Positions 54,529-64,000 of a stretch of DNA of 64,000 bases are shown here, piece by piece. This DNA is from Paenibacillus azoreducens (lineage in GTDB: Bacteria > Bacillota > Bacilli > Paenibacillales > Paenibacillaceae): contig NZ_AP025343.1 of the NCBI RefSeq assembly GCF_021654775.1, positions 2,571,501-2,635,500 on the forward strand. The letters run 5' to 3'. The position numbers and the translations under genes were made by a program. The notes under the pieces are model-generated. The model searched no databases. It was not told where the DNA came from and worked only from the letters and a program-made list of their open reading frames with translations. The number at the start of each line of letters is the position of its first letter. Positions within the stretch are counted from its first letter, which is position 1.

Positions 54529-55377
54529 ATGAACAGTAAAAGACAAACGATTTGGTTAGTATCCATGCTGAGCTTGATGGTCGTGTTATCCGCTTACTAC
54601 CTGTTTACGGATGACTCGGGTCCAACGAAAACGCCAGCGCCGGTTGCGGAGCAGGTGAACAGTAAGGATAAAACGCCTGCCAAGGGGACAACTGCCGAAA
54701 CCAAGGAAAACGGAGTCGGCGTTACCGAAGTGATTACAGACGGCAAAGTCAATGACAATGCCGGGGCGGTCAAAACGGATGAAAGCGGCAAAGACGCCGC
54801 CAAGAACACACCGAAAGATACGGCCAAAAATACGGCGGGCGACAGCACGGGCAAATCGACAGAGAAAACGGATGGCAAGGATCAAAAGGATCAAGCCGCA
54901 GCGGATAAAGCGGCGGCCGGCAAAACGGCTTCCACCGGCAAGAAGGACGATAAATCCACAGCTCAGACAGGGAAAAGCGATGATGATGTGCTGAAGGAAG
55001 TAGCTGCGCAAAAGAGCAGCGGAGCCAGCAAAATTGAAGACTATCTTTTCAAACGCTCACAGGACAATGTGAAAAAACATAATGATCTGATGGCTGCGAT
55101 GAATGACATGAGCAAAGATCCGGCCGAAACGGCCAAGGCAAGCGAAGAAATTACCGCTTTGGAAAATAAAGAAAGCAAAATTGAGGGAATCGAAGAAGAG
55201 CTGCAGCAGAAATATTCCTTCGCCAACGCTGTCGTGAAAGAAGAAAACGATAAGTACCAAGTGCTCGTTCTCAGCGATAAACCTGATGTCAAACAGGCAG
55301 TAAGCATTGTTCAACTGGTTATGAAAGAGCTGAACGTCACTCAAGACAAAGTAAGCGTTCAGTATATGGCGCCTTAA
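54529..55377 (+). CDS. spoIIIAH: Stage III sporulation protein AH, long linker
   Basis: Mother-cell half of the SpoIIIAH-SpoIIQ channel. Membrane segment at about 8-25; the YscJ-like ring domain is at about 160-282 (FANAVVKEENDKYQVLVLSDKPDVKQAVSIVQLVMKEL). Total length 282 against 218 in B. subtilis. The excess is a Lys/Ala/Thr/Gly-rich repeat-like linker at about 35-155 (KNTPKDTAKNTAGD). AATGAGGAGGATTTAAGT precedes the ATG. The MITE-like repeat between it and spoIIIAG does not contain a terminator, so co-transcription is still likely. Confidence 0.94.
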   Translation: MNSKRQTIWLVSMLSLMVVLSAYYLFTDDSGPTKTPAPVAEQVNSKDKTPAKGTTAETKENGVGVTEVITDGKVNDNAGAVKTDESGKDAAKNTPKDTAKNTAGDSTGKSTEKTDGKDQKDQAAADKAAAGKTASTGKKDDKSTAQTGKSDDDVLKEVAAQKSSGASKIEDYLFKRSQDNVKKHNDLMAAMNDMSKDPAETAKASEEITALENKESKIEGIEEELQQKYSFANAVVKEENDKYQVLVLSDKPDVKQAVSIVQLVMKELNVTQDKVSVQYMAP

Positions 55378-55405
55378 AAATACGCGAGAACACTTGAAAA
55401 ATGTC

Positions 55406-55445
55406 GAAAGAGCCCCGGATATCCTTGGGCTCTTTCCATTTCTTT
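55406..55445 (+). terminator. Terminator after spoIIIAH
   Basis: GAAAGAGCCC pairs with GGGCTCTTTC over an 11-base loop, followed by CATTTCTTTC. It ends the spoIIIA operon. Confidence 0.8.
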
Positions 55446-55522
55446 CGTTTGTGTTATAATACATATCGTTATGTGTATGTATGTCCGGAAGCCGACGCTT
55501 CCCTTGAAGGAGTGAATTGTAT

Positions 55523-56014
55523 ATGTTGAAGTTAAGCGAAATCAAGGAATTAATACAATTGGTCGATCAGACCTCTGTGCATGAACTGGATATTGAATTG
55601 GAAGGCACGCATTTGACCATCCGCAAGGCCAAACCTGCTGAAATCGTTACAGCGCAGGCTGCACCTCAGTATATCCAGGTTCCTCAGCAGGCCGCTCCTC
55701 AATTTCAGACAGCGCCAGCAGCGGCCGAATCCGTTCAACCAGCAGCGGGCGCCGAACAAGCTGCCGATCCTTCCCTACATAAAATCGTATCTCCTATGGT
55801 CGGCACTTTCTACAGAGCCCCATCCCCTGAAGCGGGTCCTTTTGTTAACGTCGGAGATAAAGTGAACGAAAAATCAACCGTCTGCATTATCGAAGCGATG
55901 AAGCTGATGAATGAGCTTGAAGCCGAAGTTAAAGGCGAAATCGTTGAAGTCCTTGTGGAAAACGGACAATTGGTTGAATTCGGACAGCCTCTGTTTCTGG
56001 TGAAAACGGAATAA
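55523..56014 (+). CDS. accB: Biotin carboxyl carrier protein of acetyl-CoA carboxylase
   Basis: Carries the carboxylated biotin in the first step of fatty-acid synthesis. 163 residues: an N-terminal helical part, an Ala/Pro/Gln linker (about 40-85) and the C-terminal biotinyl domain with K127 in EAMKLMNE, the biotinylation site. The ATG at 55523 lies eight bases after GAAGGAGTG; the TTG at 55517 is too close. It pairs with accC 30 bases downstream. Confidence 0.96.
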   Translation: MLKLSEIKELIQLVDQTSVHELDIELEGTHLTIRKAKPAEIVTAQAAPQYIQVPQQAAPQFQTAPAAAESVQPAAGAEQAADPSLHKIVSPMVGTFYRAPSPEAGPFVNVGDKVNEKSTVCIIEAMKLMNELEAEVKGEIVEVLVENGQLVEFGQPLFLVKTE

Positions 56015-56044
56015 ACACCGCATGATGAAAGGGAGGTTACTTGC

Positions 56045-57388
56045 ATGAAATTTCATAAAATCCTGATTGCCAACCGCGGCGAAATCGCCGTCCGCATCAT
56101 CCGGGCCTGCCGGGAACTCGGCATTTCCACGGTTGCCGTCTACTCTGAAGCGGACAAGGAAGCACTTCATGTCCGTTTGGCGGACGAAGCTTACTGCATC
56201 GGTCCAAAGCTGTCCAAAGATAGTTATTTGAACTTTACCAATATTATGAGCGTAGCCACTTTGACCGAATGCGATGCGGTTCATCCGGGATATGGTTTCC
56301 TGGCCGAAAATGCCGACTTCGCTGAAATCTGCGAATCCTGCAACATTGCTTTTATCGGACCGTCTGCGGATGCCATTAACAAGATGGGGGATAAATCCGT
56401 AGCGAAACAAACGATGAAAGCGGCCGGGGTACCGGTAATTCCGGGTTCCGATGGTTTGGTGCAGGACTTGGACGAAGCGGTGATGATCGGCCGGGACATC
56501 GGTTATCCCTTGATTATCAAGGCTACCGCAGGCGGTGGAGGCAAAGGCATCCGGATCGCCGAGGACGAGCAGGCATTGATCAAGCAAATTACCGCTGCCC
56601 AGCAGGAAGCGCAGAAAGCTTTCGGCAACGCTGGCGTTTACCTTGAAAAGTTCCTGACTGGCATGAAGCATGTGGAGATTCAAATCATGGCCGACAAACA
56701 CGGCAATGCGGTGCATTTGGGCGAACGCGATTGTTCGGTTCAGCGCCGCAGACAAAAGCTTGTCGAAGAATCCCCATGTCCGGTATTGACGCAGGAAGTC
56801 CGCGAGCGCATGGGAGAAGCTGCGGTGCGTGCAGCCAAAGCGGTTGACTATAGCGGTGCGGGCACGCTCGAGTTTCTGCTTGGACCCGACGGACAATTTT
56901 ATTTCATGGAAATGAATACGCGCATTCAAGTAGAGCATCCGGTAACGGAAATGGTTACTGGCGTGGATTTGATCAAAGAAATGATTTCGGTTGCGGAAGG
57001 CAATCCGCTATCATTCTCCCAGGGCGACATCGTGATCAACGGCAGTTCGATCGAATGCCGAATCAATGCGGAAGATCCGGATCGCAACTTCATGCCTGCA
57101 CCTGGTAAAATCGAGTTTTACCTGCCTCCGGGCGGACCGGGGGTACGGGTGGATAGCGCCGCTTATCAGGGCTATTCGATCCCTCCGTTTTACGATTCCA
57201 TGATTGCCAAATTGATCGTGTGGGCGCCGACCCGTGAAGAGGCAATCGCCAAAATGAAGCGGGCGTTGTCCGAGTTCGCCGTTGAAGGCATTCATACGAC
57301 GATTCCGTTCCATTTGAAACTGATGGAGCATCCTGTTTTTAATAGAGGCGATTTTGATATCAAATTCCTGGAGGAAAACGACATCTGA
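56045..57388 (+). CDS. accC: Biotin carboxylase subunit of acetyl-CoA carboxylase
   Basis: ATP-dependent carboxylation of the biotin on AccB. 447 residues of ATP-grasp type: N-terminal [18 protein letters not shown], glycine-rich ATP loop [27 protein letters not shown] in the active site, and the C-terminal carboxylase domain. GGGAGG precedes the ATG. The 230 bases after it hold no gene. Confidence 0.97.
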   Translation: MKFHKILIANRGEIAVRIIRACRELGISTVAVYSEADKEALHVRLADEAYCIGPKLSKDSYLNFTNIMSVATLTECDAVHPGYGFLAENADFAEICESCNIAFIGPSADAINKMGDKSVAKQTMKAAGVPVIPGSDGLVQDLDEAVMIGRDIGYPLIIKATAGGGGKGIRIAEDEQALIKQITAAQQEAQKAFGNAGVYLEKFLTGMKHVEIQIMADKHGNAVHLGERDCSVQRRRQKLVEESPCPVLTQEVRERMGEAAVRAAKAVDYSGAGTLEFLLGPDGQFYFMEMNTRIQVEHPVTEMVTGVDLIKEMISVAEGNPLSFSQGDIVINGSSIECRINAEDPDRNFMPAPGKIEFYLPPGGPGVRVDSAAYQGYSIPPFYDSMIAKLIVWAPTREEAIAKMKRALSEFAVEGIHTTIPFHLKLMEHPVFNRGDFDIKFLEENDI

Positions 57389-57618
57389 TCTTCATGAGGA
57401 TGTTTGTCATGATTCTCCTTTAATGTTATATTATGAGGATAAGAACACATCTATCGGCGTGCTTTTCTGAAGAAACAGAGGCCATGATTGGCGGATGTTC
57501 CTGAGAAATATGAACTTCCGGCGAAGCGTGAGACGCTTAAATTGGGTGCTCTGTGAAGGGAAGCACTCCGACTGGGTGTAGCGGTTATCTATTCCATCTG
57601 AAAGGTGTGTAAGCCTTA

Positions 57619-58026
57619 ATGAGCACAGTACCGAATGAATTTGAACGTACGGATATCGGTGAAATACAGATTGCACCTGAAGTGATTGAGGTTATCGCGG
57701 GTCTTGCGACGGTTGAAGTCAAAGGTGTTGCCGGAATGAGCGCGGGGTTTGGCGGCGGCATTGCCGAACTGCTGGGACGCAAAAATTTGTCCAAAGGCGT
57801 AAAGGTTCAAGTCGGCCAACGCGAAGCTTCCGTGGAGGTTTCCGTCATTATTGAATATGGCCATCGTCTGCCGGAAGTGGCTTCGGAGATCCAGCGCAAT
57901 ATTAAGCGGTCCATCGAAATGATGACAGGCCTTAACGTTATTGAAGTGAATGTGCATATCCACGATGTGCATTTCAAAAGCGCCGAAAAAACGGAAGAAA
58001 CCGATCCCGGACAGCGCGTGAAATAA
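57619..58026 (+). CDS. yqhY: Asp23/Gls24 envelope stress protein (YqhY)
   Basis: 135-residue Asp23-family protein. In Staphylococcus Asp23 is recruited to the membrane by AmaP, and B. subtilis YqhY links to acetyl-CoA carboxylase control. The family pattern GEIQIAPEVIEVIAGLATVEVKGVAGMS and VNVHIHDV are visible. AAAGGTGTG precedes the ATG. Position directly after accBC supports the YqhY subgroup, and the AmaP-like gene follows. Confidence 0.94.
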   Translation: MSTVPNEFERTDIGEIQIAPEVIEVIAGLATVEVKGVAGMSAGFGGGIAELLGRKNLSKGVKVQVGQREASVEVSVIIEYGHRLPEVASEIQRNIKRSIEMMTGLNVIEVNVHIHDVHFKSAEKTEETDPGQRVK

Positions 58027-58087
58027 AGAAGGACTGCGGGAATGGACTAAAGCATAACAGGCTTTGGTTCATTCTATCATGTCATGT

Positions 58088-58112
58088 AACCCCCGACATA
58101 TGTCGAGGGTTT
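58088..58112 (+). terminator. Short hairpin between yqhY and amaP
   Basis: AACCCCCGACA and TGTCGAGGGTT form an almost perfect stem with little loop and no real T-run. It could be a partial terminator or mRNA stabiliser within the operon. Confidence 0.45.
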
Positions 58113-58140
58113 ACTCTAATTTAAGGAGGCTGTGCTGTTC

Positions 58141-58680
58141 ATGGCCAAAATACTGGATAGACTTTTGCTGTTTATTTACAGCTTAAGCATCGCAATCATA
58201 AGTGCATATGCCATCCTCCGTTGGAGTGGTTTGGTTCCCGGGTTGCAAGAGTACTTAAACTCAACCCAGCTCCAAGTGGTAAGCATTACGGTTTCGGCTG
58301 TGCTGCTTTTGCTTAGTGTCCGGTTTTTCTATATTTCCATCCGGCGCGAGCGCGTCCATATTCCATCAATCGATCAGCGCACGGAATATGGCGATATTCA
58401 AATTTCGGTGGAAACCATCGAGAACTTGAGCCTTAAGGCTGCAGCAAGAGTTCGTGGAGCCAGAGATTTGAAAGCACGGATCCGCGTGACGGAGGCAGGA
58501 CTTGAAATCATGATACGTGCCGTCGTGGAAGGCGATCTTTCGATTCCGACCATGACAACGGACATTCAGAAGCAGGTTCATGATTATCTTCAAGAAACAA
58601 CAGGGATACCGGTATCGAGCGTGGCTGTATATATTGCCAACGTTGCCCAGTCGACGGCGATTAAGAGCAGAGTGGAATAG
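58141..58680 (+). CDS. amaP: Alkaline shock response membrane anchor protein AmaP
   Basis: 179-residue protein with two N-terminal membrane segments (about 7-28 and 50-68) and a cytoplasmic domain related to Asp23, which anchors Asp23-type proteins to the membrane. The ATG at 58141 lies 11 bases after AAGGAGG; the upstream GTG at 58132 is too close. Its order yqhY-amaP-DUF2273 matches the Staphylococcus asp23 locus. Confidence 0.92.
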   Translation: MAKILDRLLLFIYSLSIAIISAYAILRWSGLVPGLQEYLNSTQLQVVSITVSAVLLLLSVRFFYISIRRERVHIPSIDQRTEYGDIQISVETIENLSLKAAARVRGARDLKARIRVTEAGLEIMIRAVVEGDLSIPTMTTDIQKQVHDYLQETTGIPVSSVAVYIANVAQSTAIKSRVE

Positions 58681-58694
58681 AGGTGATCATCCCA

Positions 58695-58928
58695 ATGATT
58701 TGGAAGGAAATATGGGAGAGTCACAGAGGACGGATTATCGGCATTGCCGGTGGAATCTTTTTTGGTTTTATTTATTTGTTTGCTGGTTTTTGGGATATGT
58801 TGTTCTTTGCATTGGTTGTGTTCATAGGATATACTGCCGGCAAAAGGAAGGACTTGCGTCTAGGGTCTTTTTTTCGCTGGAGTGAAATAGGACAGTGGCT
58901 CTCCGAGCGCTGGCGCCCCTTTAAATGA
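58695..58928 (+). CDS. DUF2273 small membrane protein
   Basis: 77-residue protein with two membrane segments (about 14-31 and 33-49) and a basic C-terminus, of the DUF2273 family found beside amaP and asp23 genes. The ATG at 58695 lies six bases after AGAGGTGATC. Function unknown; an accessory role in the membrane stress complex is inferred from position. Confidence 0.88.
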   Translation: MIWKEIWESHRGRIIGIAGGIFFGFIYLFAGFWDMLFFALVVFIGYTAGKRKDLRLGSFFRWSEIGQWLSERWRPFK

Positions 58929-59094
58929 ACCCCGTGATATCTTTCTCCGGAAAAAAGAGCTGCAGCTTCAACATGCCCATTTTCTGGTGAAATATATTGC
59001 GGATTTTTTTTGAGATTATAGGATTGTGCAACAATCTTTGTTCAGCAACCCATACTAATGAAAGTGCATTTATGACTGGTTCAGGAGGAACATA

Positions 59095-59556
59095 ATGAAA
59101 AGACGCTTAGCAAGGGAAATCGTCGTGCAAAGTTTATATCAAATGGAAATGAATGAGGTGGACAGCGCAGAAGCGGTGGAGATGCTGCTGAATGAAGCGG
59201 CGGAAGAAAATGACACCGAACGCGTCATCACCAATGAAATCAAGCTGAAGGAATATGTGCTTGATCTTGTTAACGGCATTTGGAGCCATAAACAAGTGAT
59301 TGACGGTCTGCTGGAAAACTACCTGAAAGGTTGGCAAATCAGCCGACTGTCGAGAGTGGACCGCCAAGTTCTGCGATTGGCTGCATATGAGCTGCTGTAT
59401 TCGGATGATGTGCCCGCTAAAGTTGCGGTTAATGAAGCGATCGAACTTTCCAAGCATTTCGGTACCGAAGAATCGGGCAAATTCGTTAACGGAGTTCTGG
59501 GGAACATGATCCGCGAGCTGGACAAGTTAAAACAAGGGGAAAAAGATCCTTCCTGA
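59095..59556 (+). CDS. nusB: Transcription antitermination factor NusB
   Basis: 153-residue helical protein that binds boxA RNA with NusE and permits rRNA operon antitermination. The family opening KRRLAREIVVQSLYQMEM and the C-terminal VNEAIELSKHFGTEESGKFVNGVLG are clear. TTCAGGAGGAACATA precedes the ATG. It starts the nusB-folD-xseA-xseB-ispA-dxs run. Confidence 0.96.
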   Translation: MKRRLAREIVVQSLYQMEMNEVDSAEAVEMLLNEAAEENDTERVITNEIKLKEYVLDLVNGIWSHKQVIDGLLENYLKGWQISRLSRVDRQVLRLAAYELLYSDDVPAKVAVNEAIELSKHFGTEESGKFVNGVLGNMIRELDKLKQGEKDPS

Positions 59557-59634
59557 ATTACGGCTTTACTGTGGCTGAAGGCAGGAACCGGATGTAAATC
59601 ATAGGATCCATTCAAAGAAGGGGGAGAGAGTGTA

Positions 59635-60492
59635 ATGACAGCAACTATTATCAGCGGTAAACAGGTTTCTGAGGAAATCCGCGGCAGTATTGCCGTAGAA
59701 GTAAAGGCATTGGCAGCCAAAGGCGTCGTTCCAGGTCTTGCCGTTGTCCTTGTGGGCGAAGATCCGGCTTCCCAGGTATATGTTCGCAATAAGGAAAAAG
59801 CATGTCATGATTTGGGCTTTTACTCCGAGGTTCATCGTCTGCCTGCGGAAACATCGCAAGCCGATTTGCTTGCGCTCGTGGAGAAGCTGAACAGTCAAAA
59901 TAATATCGACGGCATTTTGGTGCAGCTGCCGTTGCCCGGACATGTTGATGAAAAAGCGGTCATTAATGCGATTGCCGTGGATAAGGACGTGGATGGATTC
60001 CATCCGGTCAACGTGGGGAATCTGGTGATTGGCGACGACAGCCTGCTTCCATGCACCCCGGCCGGCGTGATCGAACTCATCAAACGCGCGGGCATTTCGT
60101 TGTCAGGCAAACATGCCGTAGTGATCGGCCGCAGCAATATCGTAGGCAAGCCGGTCTCGCTGCTGCTGCAGCGGGAAAACGCAACGGTAACGATGTGCCA
60201 TTCGCGTACAGCGAATATGGCAGAAATCACACGCCAGGCGGATGTGCTCGTAGTGGCGATCGGCCGCGCCAATTTCATTGATGCAAGTTACGTGAAACCG
60301 GGCGCGGTTGTGATCGATGTCGGCATGAACCGGCTTGATAATGGCAAGCTGGCCGGCGACGTGGATTTTGAAAGCGTGAAGGAAGTATCGGGTCCGATTA
60401 CTCCGGTGCCTGGAGGCGTGGGTCCGATGACTATAACGATGCTGATGCAAAATACGCTGCTTGCGGCAAAACGCCATCACGGCCTCGCGTGA
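59635..60492 (+). CDS. folD: Bifunctional methylenetetrahydrofolate dehydrogenase/cyclohydrolase
   Basis: Interconverts methylene-, methenyl- and formyl-tetrahydrofolate in one-carbon metabolism. 285 residues, close to B. subtilis Fol[15 protein letters not shown] carries the catalytic lysine, [13 protein letters not shown] and [15 protein letters not shown] are family signatures, and GRSNIVGKP forms the nucleotide-binding loop. AAGGGGGAGAG precedes the ATG. xseA begins 11 bases after its stop codon. Confidence 0.97.
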   Translation: MTATIISGKQVSEEIRGSIAVEVKALAAKGVVPGLAVVLVGEDPASQVYVRNKEKACHDLGFYSEVHRLPAETSQADLLALVEKLNSQNNIDGILVQLPLPGHVDEKAVINAIAVDKDVDGFHPVNVGNLVIGDDSLLPCTPAGVIELIKRAGISLSGKHAVVIGRSNIVGKPVSLLLQRENATVTMCHSRTANMAEITRQADVLVVAIGRANFIDASYVKPGAVVIDVGMNRLDNGKLAGDVDFESVKEVSGPITPVPGGVGPMTITMLMQNTLLAAKRHHGLA

Positions 60493-60503
60493 GGGGTTCT
60501 GAC

Positions 60504-61859
60504 ATGGAATCACAGCGTGTTTTATCAATCAAAGACCTGAACAGATATATCCGGATGAAGCTAGATTCGGATAACTTATTGTCCGATGTGTGGATTCGCG
60601 GCGAAATATCGAATTTTACCCATCACTCCAGCGGCCATATGTATTTTACCCTCAAAGACGAAGGCAGCCGCATTCGGGCCATTATGTTTGCTTCGCATAA
60701 CCAGCGGCTGCCCTTTGTGCCGAAGGAAGGCTCCAAAGTGATTGCAAGAGGCAACGTGACGGTTTACGAACGTGACGGCCAGTACCAGTTTTATGCAACG
60801 CATATGCAGCCTGACGGCATCGGCAGTTTGTATCTGGCATTTGAGCAGCTGAAGAAAAAACTGGAAGAGGAGGGTCTCTTTGCTGTAGAGCGCAAGCGGC
60901 CCATACCTAAATTTCCGGAAACGATCGGCGTCATTACTTCTCCTACCGGGGCGGCCGTCCGGGATATTATGATCACGCTTGGACGGCGTTATCCGCAGGC
61001 GAGAGTCATTTTGTATCCCGTGCTTGTCCAGGGCAAAGGGGCGGCACCTTCAATTGTCCGTGCAATCCGGGACATGAATGAGATGGAAGAAGCCGATGTG
61101 CTGATCGTTGGCCGCGGCGGAGGTTCTCTCGAGGAATTATGGGCATTTAACGAGGAGCAGGTGGCCAGAGCGATCCGCGCATCCTTTATTCCGGTTATAT
61201 CGGCGGTAGGCCATGAAACAGACTTTACCATTGCCGATTTTGCGGCTGATCTTAGGGCCGCTACACCGACCGCTGCAGCCGAGCTTGCGGTTCCGCATTC
61301 GGCGGAGCTTCGCGCCGGAATCGAGCAGCGCCAGCGTCTCTTGAAGCAGCTGCTGCTTGAGCGGGTGAAACGAAGCCGCCAGCAGCTTGCTTCACTGCAG
61401 CGCTCTCCTGTGCTTGTACATCCGCGCAGGTACTTGCTGCAGCATGCCGAGCGGCTGGATATGCTGAAGCAGCGCCTGCAAGGGAGTATGCGGGCCAAGC
61501 TGAGTCAGAGCCGGGAGAAGCAAAGCCGGCTCCACCACGGGCTGATGCGGCATCATCCGCAGGAACAGCTCGCTTATGCCAAGAAACGGTGCGAGTTAAA
61601 CAGCAAGCAGCTGACAGCTTTAATGCAGGCGCTGCTGAAAAACAAACAGTCGCAGCTGCGCTCGTCGATCAGACAGCTTGACGCCTTGAGTCCACTGAAG
61701 GTCATGGCGCGCGGCTACAGCCTCGTTTATGACGAGCAGGAGCAGCGACTCATCAAATCGGTCAATGATGCACAGCTTGGGGATCTGGTCCGAATCAAAG
61801 TCAGCGACGGTCAGCTCTCATGCCAAGTATGGGGAATGAAGGAGGATGGACAAGGGTGA
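60504..61859 (+). CDS. xseA: Exonuclease VII large subunit
   Basis: Large subunit of the single-strand-specific exonuclease VII. 451 residues: an N-terminal OB fold (about 1-100), a catalytic core with GVITSPTGAAVRDI and the VGRGGGSLEELWAFN motif, and a long coiled-coil C-terminus that binds XseB. The ATG at 60504 lies seven bases after GAGGGG; the GTG at 60489 overlaps folD. The stop overlaps the xseB start. Confidence 0.96.
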   Translation: MESQRVLSIKDLNRYIRMKLDSDNLLSDVWIRGEISNFTHHSSGHMYFTLKDEGSRIRAIMFASHNQRLPFVPKEGSKVIARGNVTVYERDGQYQFYATHMQPDGIGSLYLAFEQLKKKLEEEGLFAVERKRPIPKFPETIGVITSPTGAAVRDIMITLGRRYPQARVILYPVLVQGKGAAPSIVRAIRDMNEMEEADVLIVGRGGGSLEELWAFNEEQVARAIRASFIPVISAVGHETDFTIADFAADLRAATPTAAAELAVPHSAELRAGIEQRQRLLKQLLLERVKRSRQQLASLQRSPVLVHPRRYLLQHAERLDMLKQRLQGSMRAKLSQSREKQSRLHHGLMRHHPQEQLAYAKKRCELNSKQLTALMQALLKNKQSQLRSSIRQLDALSPLKVMARGYSLVYDEQEQRLIKSVNDAQLGDLVRIKVSDGQLSCQVWGMKEDGQG

Positions 61860-62119
61860 CGGATAAGGACAATGAATTGAAATTTGAAGATGCGATGATC
61901 CAGCTTGAGGACATCGTTGGGGAGCTGGAGCATGGCGATGTTCCGCTGGAAAAGGCCATTGAATTGTTCCAGCAAGGAATGAAGCTGTCGCAGCTATGCA
62001 GCCAAAAGCTCGAAGAGGTGGAACGGAAAATTGAAACGATCGTGATCGATGCCGACGGGCTGCGTAAAAAGCCGTTCGGCGCCTCAATTGATGCAAACGG
62101 TGGTGACGTACTTGAGTGA
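61856..62119 (+). CDS. xseB: Exonuclease VII small subunit
   Basis: 87-residue helical subunit that wraps the XseA coiled coil. The family motif FEDAMIQLEDIVGELEHGDVPLEKAIELFQQGMKLS is intact. The GTG at 61856 follows AAGGAGG by ten bases and overlaps the xseA stop as GTGA, so translation is coupled. A longer in-frame extension to 61820 is not needed. Confidence 0.94.
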   Translation: MTDKDNELKFEDAMIQLEDIVGELEHGDVPLEKAIELFQQGMKLSQLCSQKLEEVERKIETIVIDADGLRKKPFGASIDANGGDVLE

Positions 62120-63017
62120 ACCGGTCTCCTTCAGAGAATATCAACAGCACATCATTGATCGGGTTGCCCAAAGACTGAAGGAGAGTGTGCCTGCGCATTG
62201 GCAGGTGCCGTCCACGCTGCGCGAAGCCATGCTGTACTCCTTGATGGCCGGAGGGAAACGTATGCGTCCCCTGCTGGTCATGGCTGCTTGCGAGGCTTTG
62301 GAAGGGAATGCGGAGGCGGCGCTTGACGCCGCATGTGCAGTTGAGATGGTGCATACCTACTCATTGATCCATGATGATTTGCCTGCTATGGACAATGATG
62401 ATTACCGGCGCGGAAAGCTGACGAATCACAAAGTGTTTGGGGAAGCGGCGGCCATTCTGGCCGGCGACGCGCTTCTTACGCACGCCTTTTATTTGGTGGC
62501 GCAGCTTAATCGTACTCACGGCGTTCCAGCCGATAGAGTGGTTAATATTACGATGGATTTATCAGAATTGTCCGGCCCTAGAGGCATGGTAGGAGGACAA
62601 GCAGCTGATATGGAGGGCGAGCAGGGGCTGACGGAGCTTGCGCAGCTCGAATATATTCACCTTCACAAAACGGCCGATCTGATCGCATTTTCCCTGCTGG
62701 CGGGCGGACGAATCGCCGGGGCGAACGAATTACAGCTTGATGCGCTGCGCGTTTTCGGACAAAAGCTCGGGCTTGCATTCCAAATCCAGGACGATATTTT
62801 GGATTTGGTAGGCGATGAAACCAAACTGGGCAAAAAAACACAAAGCGACATCAAACAGGAGAAAGTAACATATCCGTATTTTATCGGGCTTGAAGCTTCA
62901 AAACGGGAAGTGCGGCGGCTGACCGATGAAGCCAAGGCCGCAGTGGCCGAAGCCGGGTTTTCGAACCCTACGCGGCTGCTCGAAATCGCCGATTTTCTGA
63001 TGAATAGGGATCATTAA
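62112..63017 (+). CDS. ispA: Farnesyl diphosphate synthase
   Basis: Condenses isopentenyl diphosphate with dimethylallyl and geranyl diphosphates to make farnesyl diphosphate. About 301 residues. The first aspartate-rich motif is in LIHDDLPAMDNDDYRRG and the second in FQIQDDILDLVGD. A TTG at 62112 lies five bases after GGTGGTGA and overlaps the xseB stop by eight bases; an ATG at 62091 within xseB is a possible alternative. It is followed by dxs of the same isoprenoid pathway. Confidence 0.95.
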   Translation: MSEPVSFREYQQHIIDRVAQRLKESVPAHWQVPSTLREAMLYSLMAGGKRMRPLLVMAACEALEGNAEAALDAACAVEMVHTYSLIHDDLPAMDNDDYRRGKLTNHKVFGEAAAILAGDALLTHAFYLVAQLNRTHGVPADRVVNITMDLSELSGPRGMVGGQAADMEGEQGLTELAQLEYIHLHKTADLIAFSLLAGGRIAGANELQLDALRVFGQKLGLAFQIQDDILDLVGDETKLGKKTQSDIKQEKVTYPYFIGLEASKREVRRLTDEAKAAVAEAGFSNPTRLLEIADFLMNRDH

Positions 63018-63050
63018 ACGGCAAACAGTTTATGTTTGCGTAACGTTTTG

Positions 63051-63059
63051 TGATATAAT
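63051..63059 (+). promoter_or_regulatory. Extended -10 promoter candidate for dxs
   Basis: TGATATAAT is a perfect extended -10 element (TG, one base, TATAAT). No good -35 box stands at 17-18 bases, as is allowed with an extended -10. Confidence 0.5.
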
Positions 63060-63180
63060 GACGAAAAGAATCGCTGTTTCCATATGGAAAGCGTAACCAA
63101 ATGAAATGAAAAGAGGCTTTTACATGGAAGCCGGACATAATGAAAATATTGATACCATCGAGGAAAGCGGGGAGAACGAC

Positions 63181-64000
63181 GTGCTGCTTCCACAAATTAA
63201 TCAGCCTGAACAAATCAAATCTTTATCGGTTGAAAAACTCACTTCTCTGGCGGCCGAAATCCGTCAATTTCTGATTGAAAAGCTGTCCGTAACCGGAGGG
63301 CATCTCGCATCGAATTTGGGAGTGGTGGAACTCACGCTGGCCCTGCATTACTGTTATGACAGTCCACGCGACAAATTTATTTTTGATGTCGGGCATCAGG
63401 CTTATGTTCACAAAATATTGACCGGCCGGATGGATCAATTCGATACCCTCCGCAAGTACAAAGGTCTGTGCGGTTTTGTGAAAAGAAGTGAAAGCGAGCA
63501 CGACGTTTGGGAGGCCGGACATAGCAGCACATCGCTGTCCGCGGCGATGGGGATGGCGCTGGCCCGGGACTTAAAAGGCGAAAATAATAAAGTCATCGCC
63601 GTTATTGGCGACGGCGCCTTGACCGGGGGGATGGCTTTCGAAGCCTTGAACCATATCGGCCATGAGCAAAAAGATTTGATGGTCGTTTTAAACGACAATG
63701 AAATGTCGATCGCTCCGAATGTCGGCGCGATGCATAATTATCTGAGCAAAATCCGCTCCGACCGCCATTATCTTCGGGCCAAGGAAGAACTTGAGATTAT
63801 GCTGAAGAAAATTCCGGCAATCGGCGGCATGTTGGCCAAAACGGGCTCCCGCCTGAAGGAGAGCCTGAAATATATGATGGTGCCCGGCGTGTTGTTCGAA
63901 GAGCTGGGACTTACGTATCTCGGTCCGGTTGACGGGCATGACCTGCAGAAGCTGATCGAGACATTTAAACAGGCAGATAACGTGCGCGGCCCGGTGTTTG
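63181..64000 (+). CDS. dxs: 1-deoxy-D-xylulose-5-phosphate synthase (3' partial)
   Basis: Thiamine-diphosphate enzyme that joins pyruvate and glyceraldehyde 3-phosphate at the start of the MEP isoprenoid pathway. The frame runs off the right edge; about 273 codons are visible. Family features include [34 protein letters not shown], the [14 protein letters not shown] segment and the diphosphate-binding [15 protein letters not shown]. The GTG at 63181 lies six bases after GGGGAG and gives the usual N-terminus ([15 protein letters not shown]). An in-frame ATG at 63124 would add 19 residues behind a weaker site. Confidence 0.95.
   Translation, partial: MLLPQINQPEQIKSLSVEKLTSLAAEIRQFLIEKLSVTGGHLASNLGVVELTLALHYCYDSPRDKFIFDVGHQAYVHKILTGRMDQFDTLRKYKGLCGFVKRSESEHDVWEAGHSSTSLSAAMGMALARDLKGENNKVIAVIGDGALTGGMAFEALNHIGHEQKDLMVVLNDNEMSIAPNVGAMHNYLSKIRSDRHYLRAKEELEIMLKKIPAIGGMLAKTGSRLKESLKYMMVPGVLFEELGLTYLGPVDGHDLQKLIETFKQADNVRGPVF

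Noticed and set aside
57389..57618. A small gene or riboswitch between accC and yqhY
   Set aside because: No frame with a start site and no known riboswitch core; it probably only carries the yqhY promoter.

Overview
The window looks like chromosomal DNA from a spore-forming bacterium of the Paenibacillaceae, most likely Paenibacillus. The evidence is the complete spoIIIA operon, the gene order yqhQ-yqhR-aroQ-papA-efp ... spoIIIA-accBC-asp23-nusB-folD-xseAB-ispA-dxs (the Bacillus order with lysC and a comB-type gene inserted), several YesM/YesN-type sensor and regulator pairs, LplB/YtcP/LipO-type sugar transporters, and very large modular secreted carbohydrate-active proteins. No tRNA, rRNA, CRISPR array, prophage or transposase gene was seen.

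Layout. (1) 0-4 kb: a YesM-type kinase cut by the left edge, its YesN-type regulator and a cytoplasmic family-3 beta-N-acetylhexosaminidase. (2) 4-8.6 kb: a secreted protein with a copper-amine-oxidase-N stalk domain and PKD-like repeats, then an HrtAB-like ABC exporter on the minus strand. (3) 8.8-16.4 kb: a metal-homeostasis block with zur, yidD, metG (behind a T-box leader), znuA, znuC, znuB, ccdA and mntR. A sigma-A promoter with a close match to the Bacillus Zur box lies just before znuA. (4) 16.5-19.4 kb: a secreted GHL10 glycosidase and a patatin-like lipase. (5) 19.4-42 kb: a Gram-positive polysaccharide-utilisation-like locus. It contains a membrane-bound AraC regulator, a three-gene sugar ABC importer, a 1570-residue modular protein, a second three-gene importer, a 1634-residue GH-A-clan glycosidase, and a dedicated sensor kinase and response regulator. 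The two giant secreted proteins share a homologous beta-sandwich module, at the C-terminus of one and the N-terminus of the other. (6) 42-64 kb: conserved housekeeping and sporulation genes, ending inside dxs.

Three kinds of non-coding element recur or stand out. One is a MITE-like repeat (five copies, about 178 bp when complete, terminal inverted repeats containing GTTCAAAAAG). One copy lies between the metG T-box and metG, and one between spoIIIAG and spoIIIAH. The second is a roughly 100-bp repeat seen twice in the same orientation relative to a downstream gene, with a compensatory change in an 8-bp stem and an identical 27-nt loop. The third is a 114-bp element closed by an 11-bp perfect stem and holding three hairpins. 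Several transporter-enzyme junctions in the polysaccharide locus carry hairpins, a duplicated segment or a STAB-SD-like sequence, which suggests post-transcriptional tuning of the long mRNAs.
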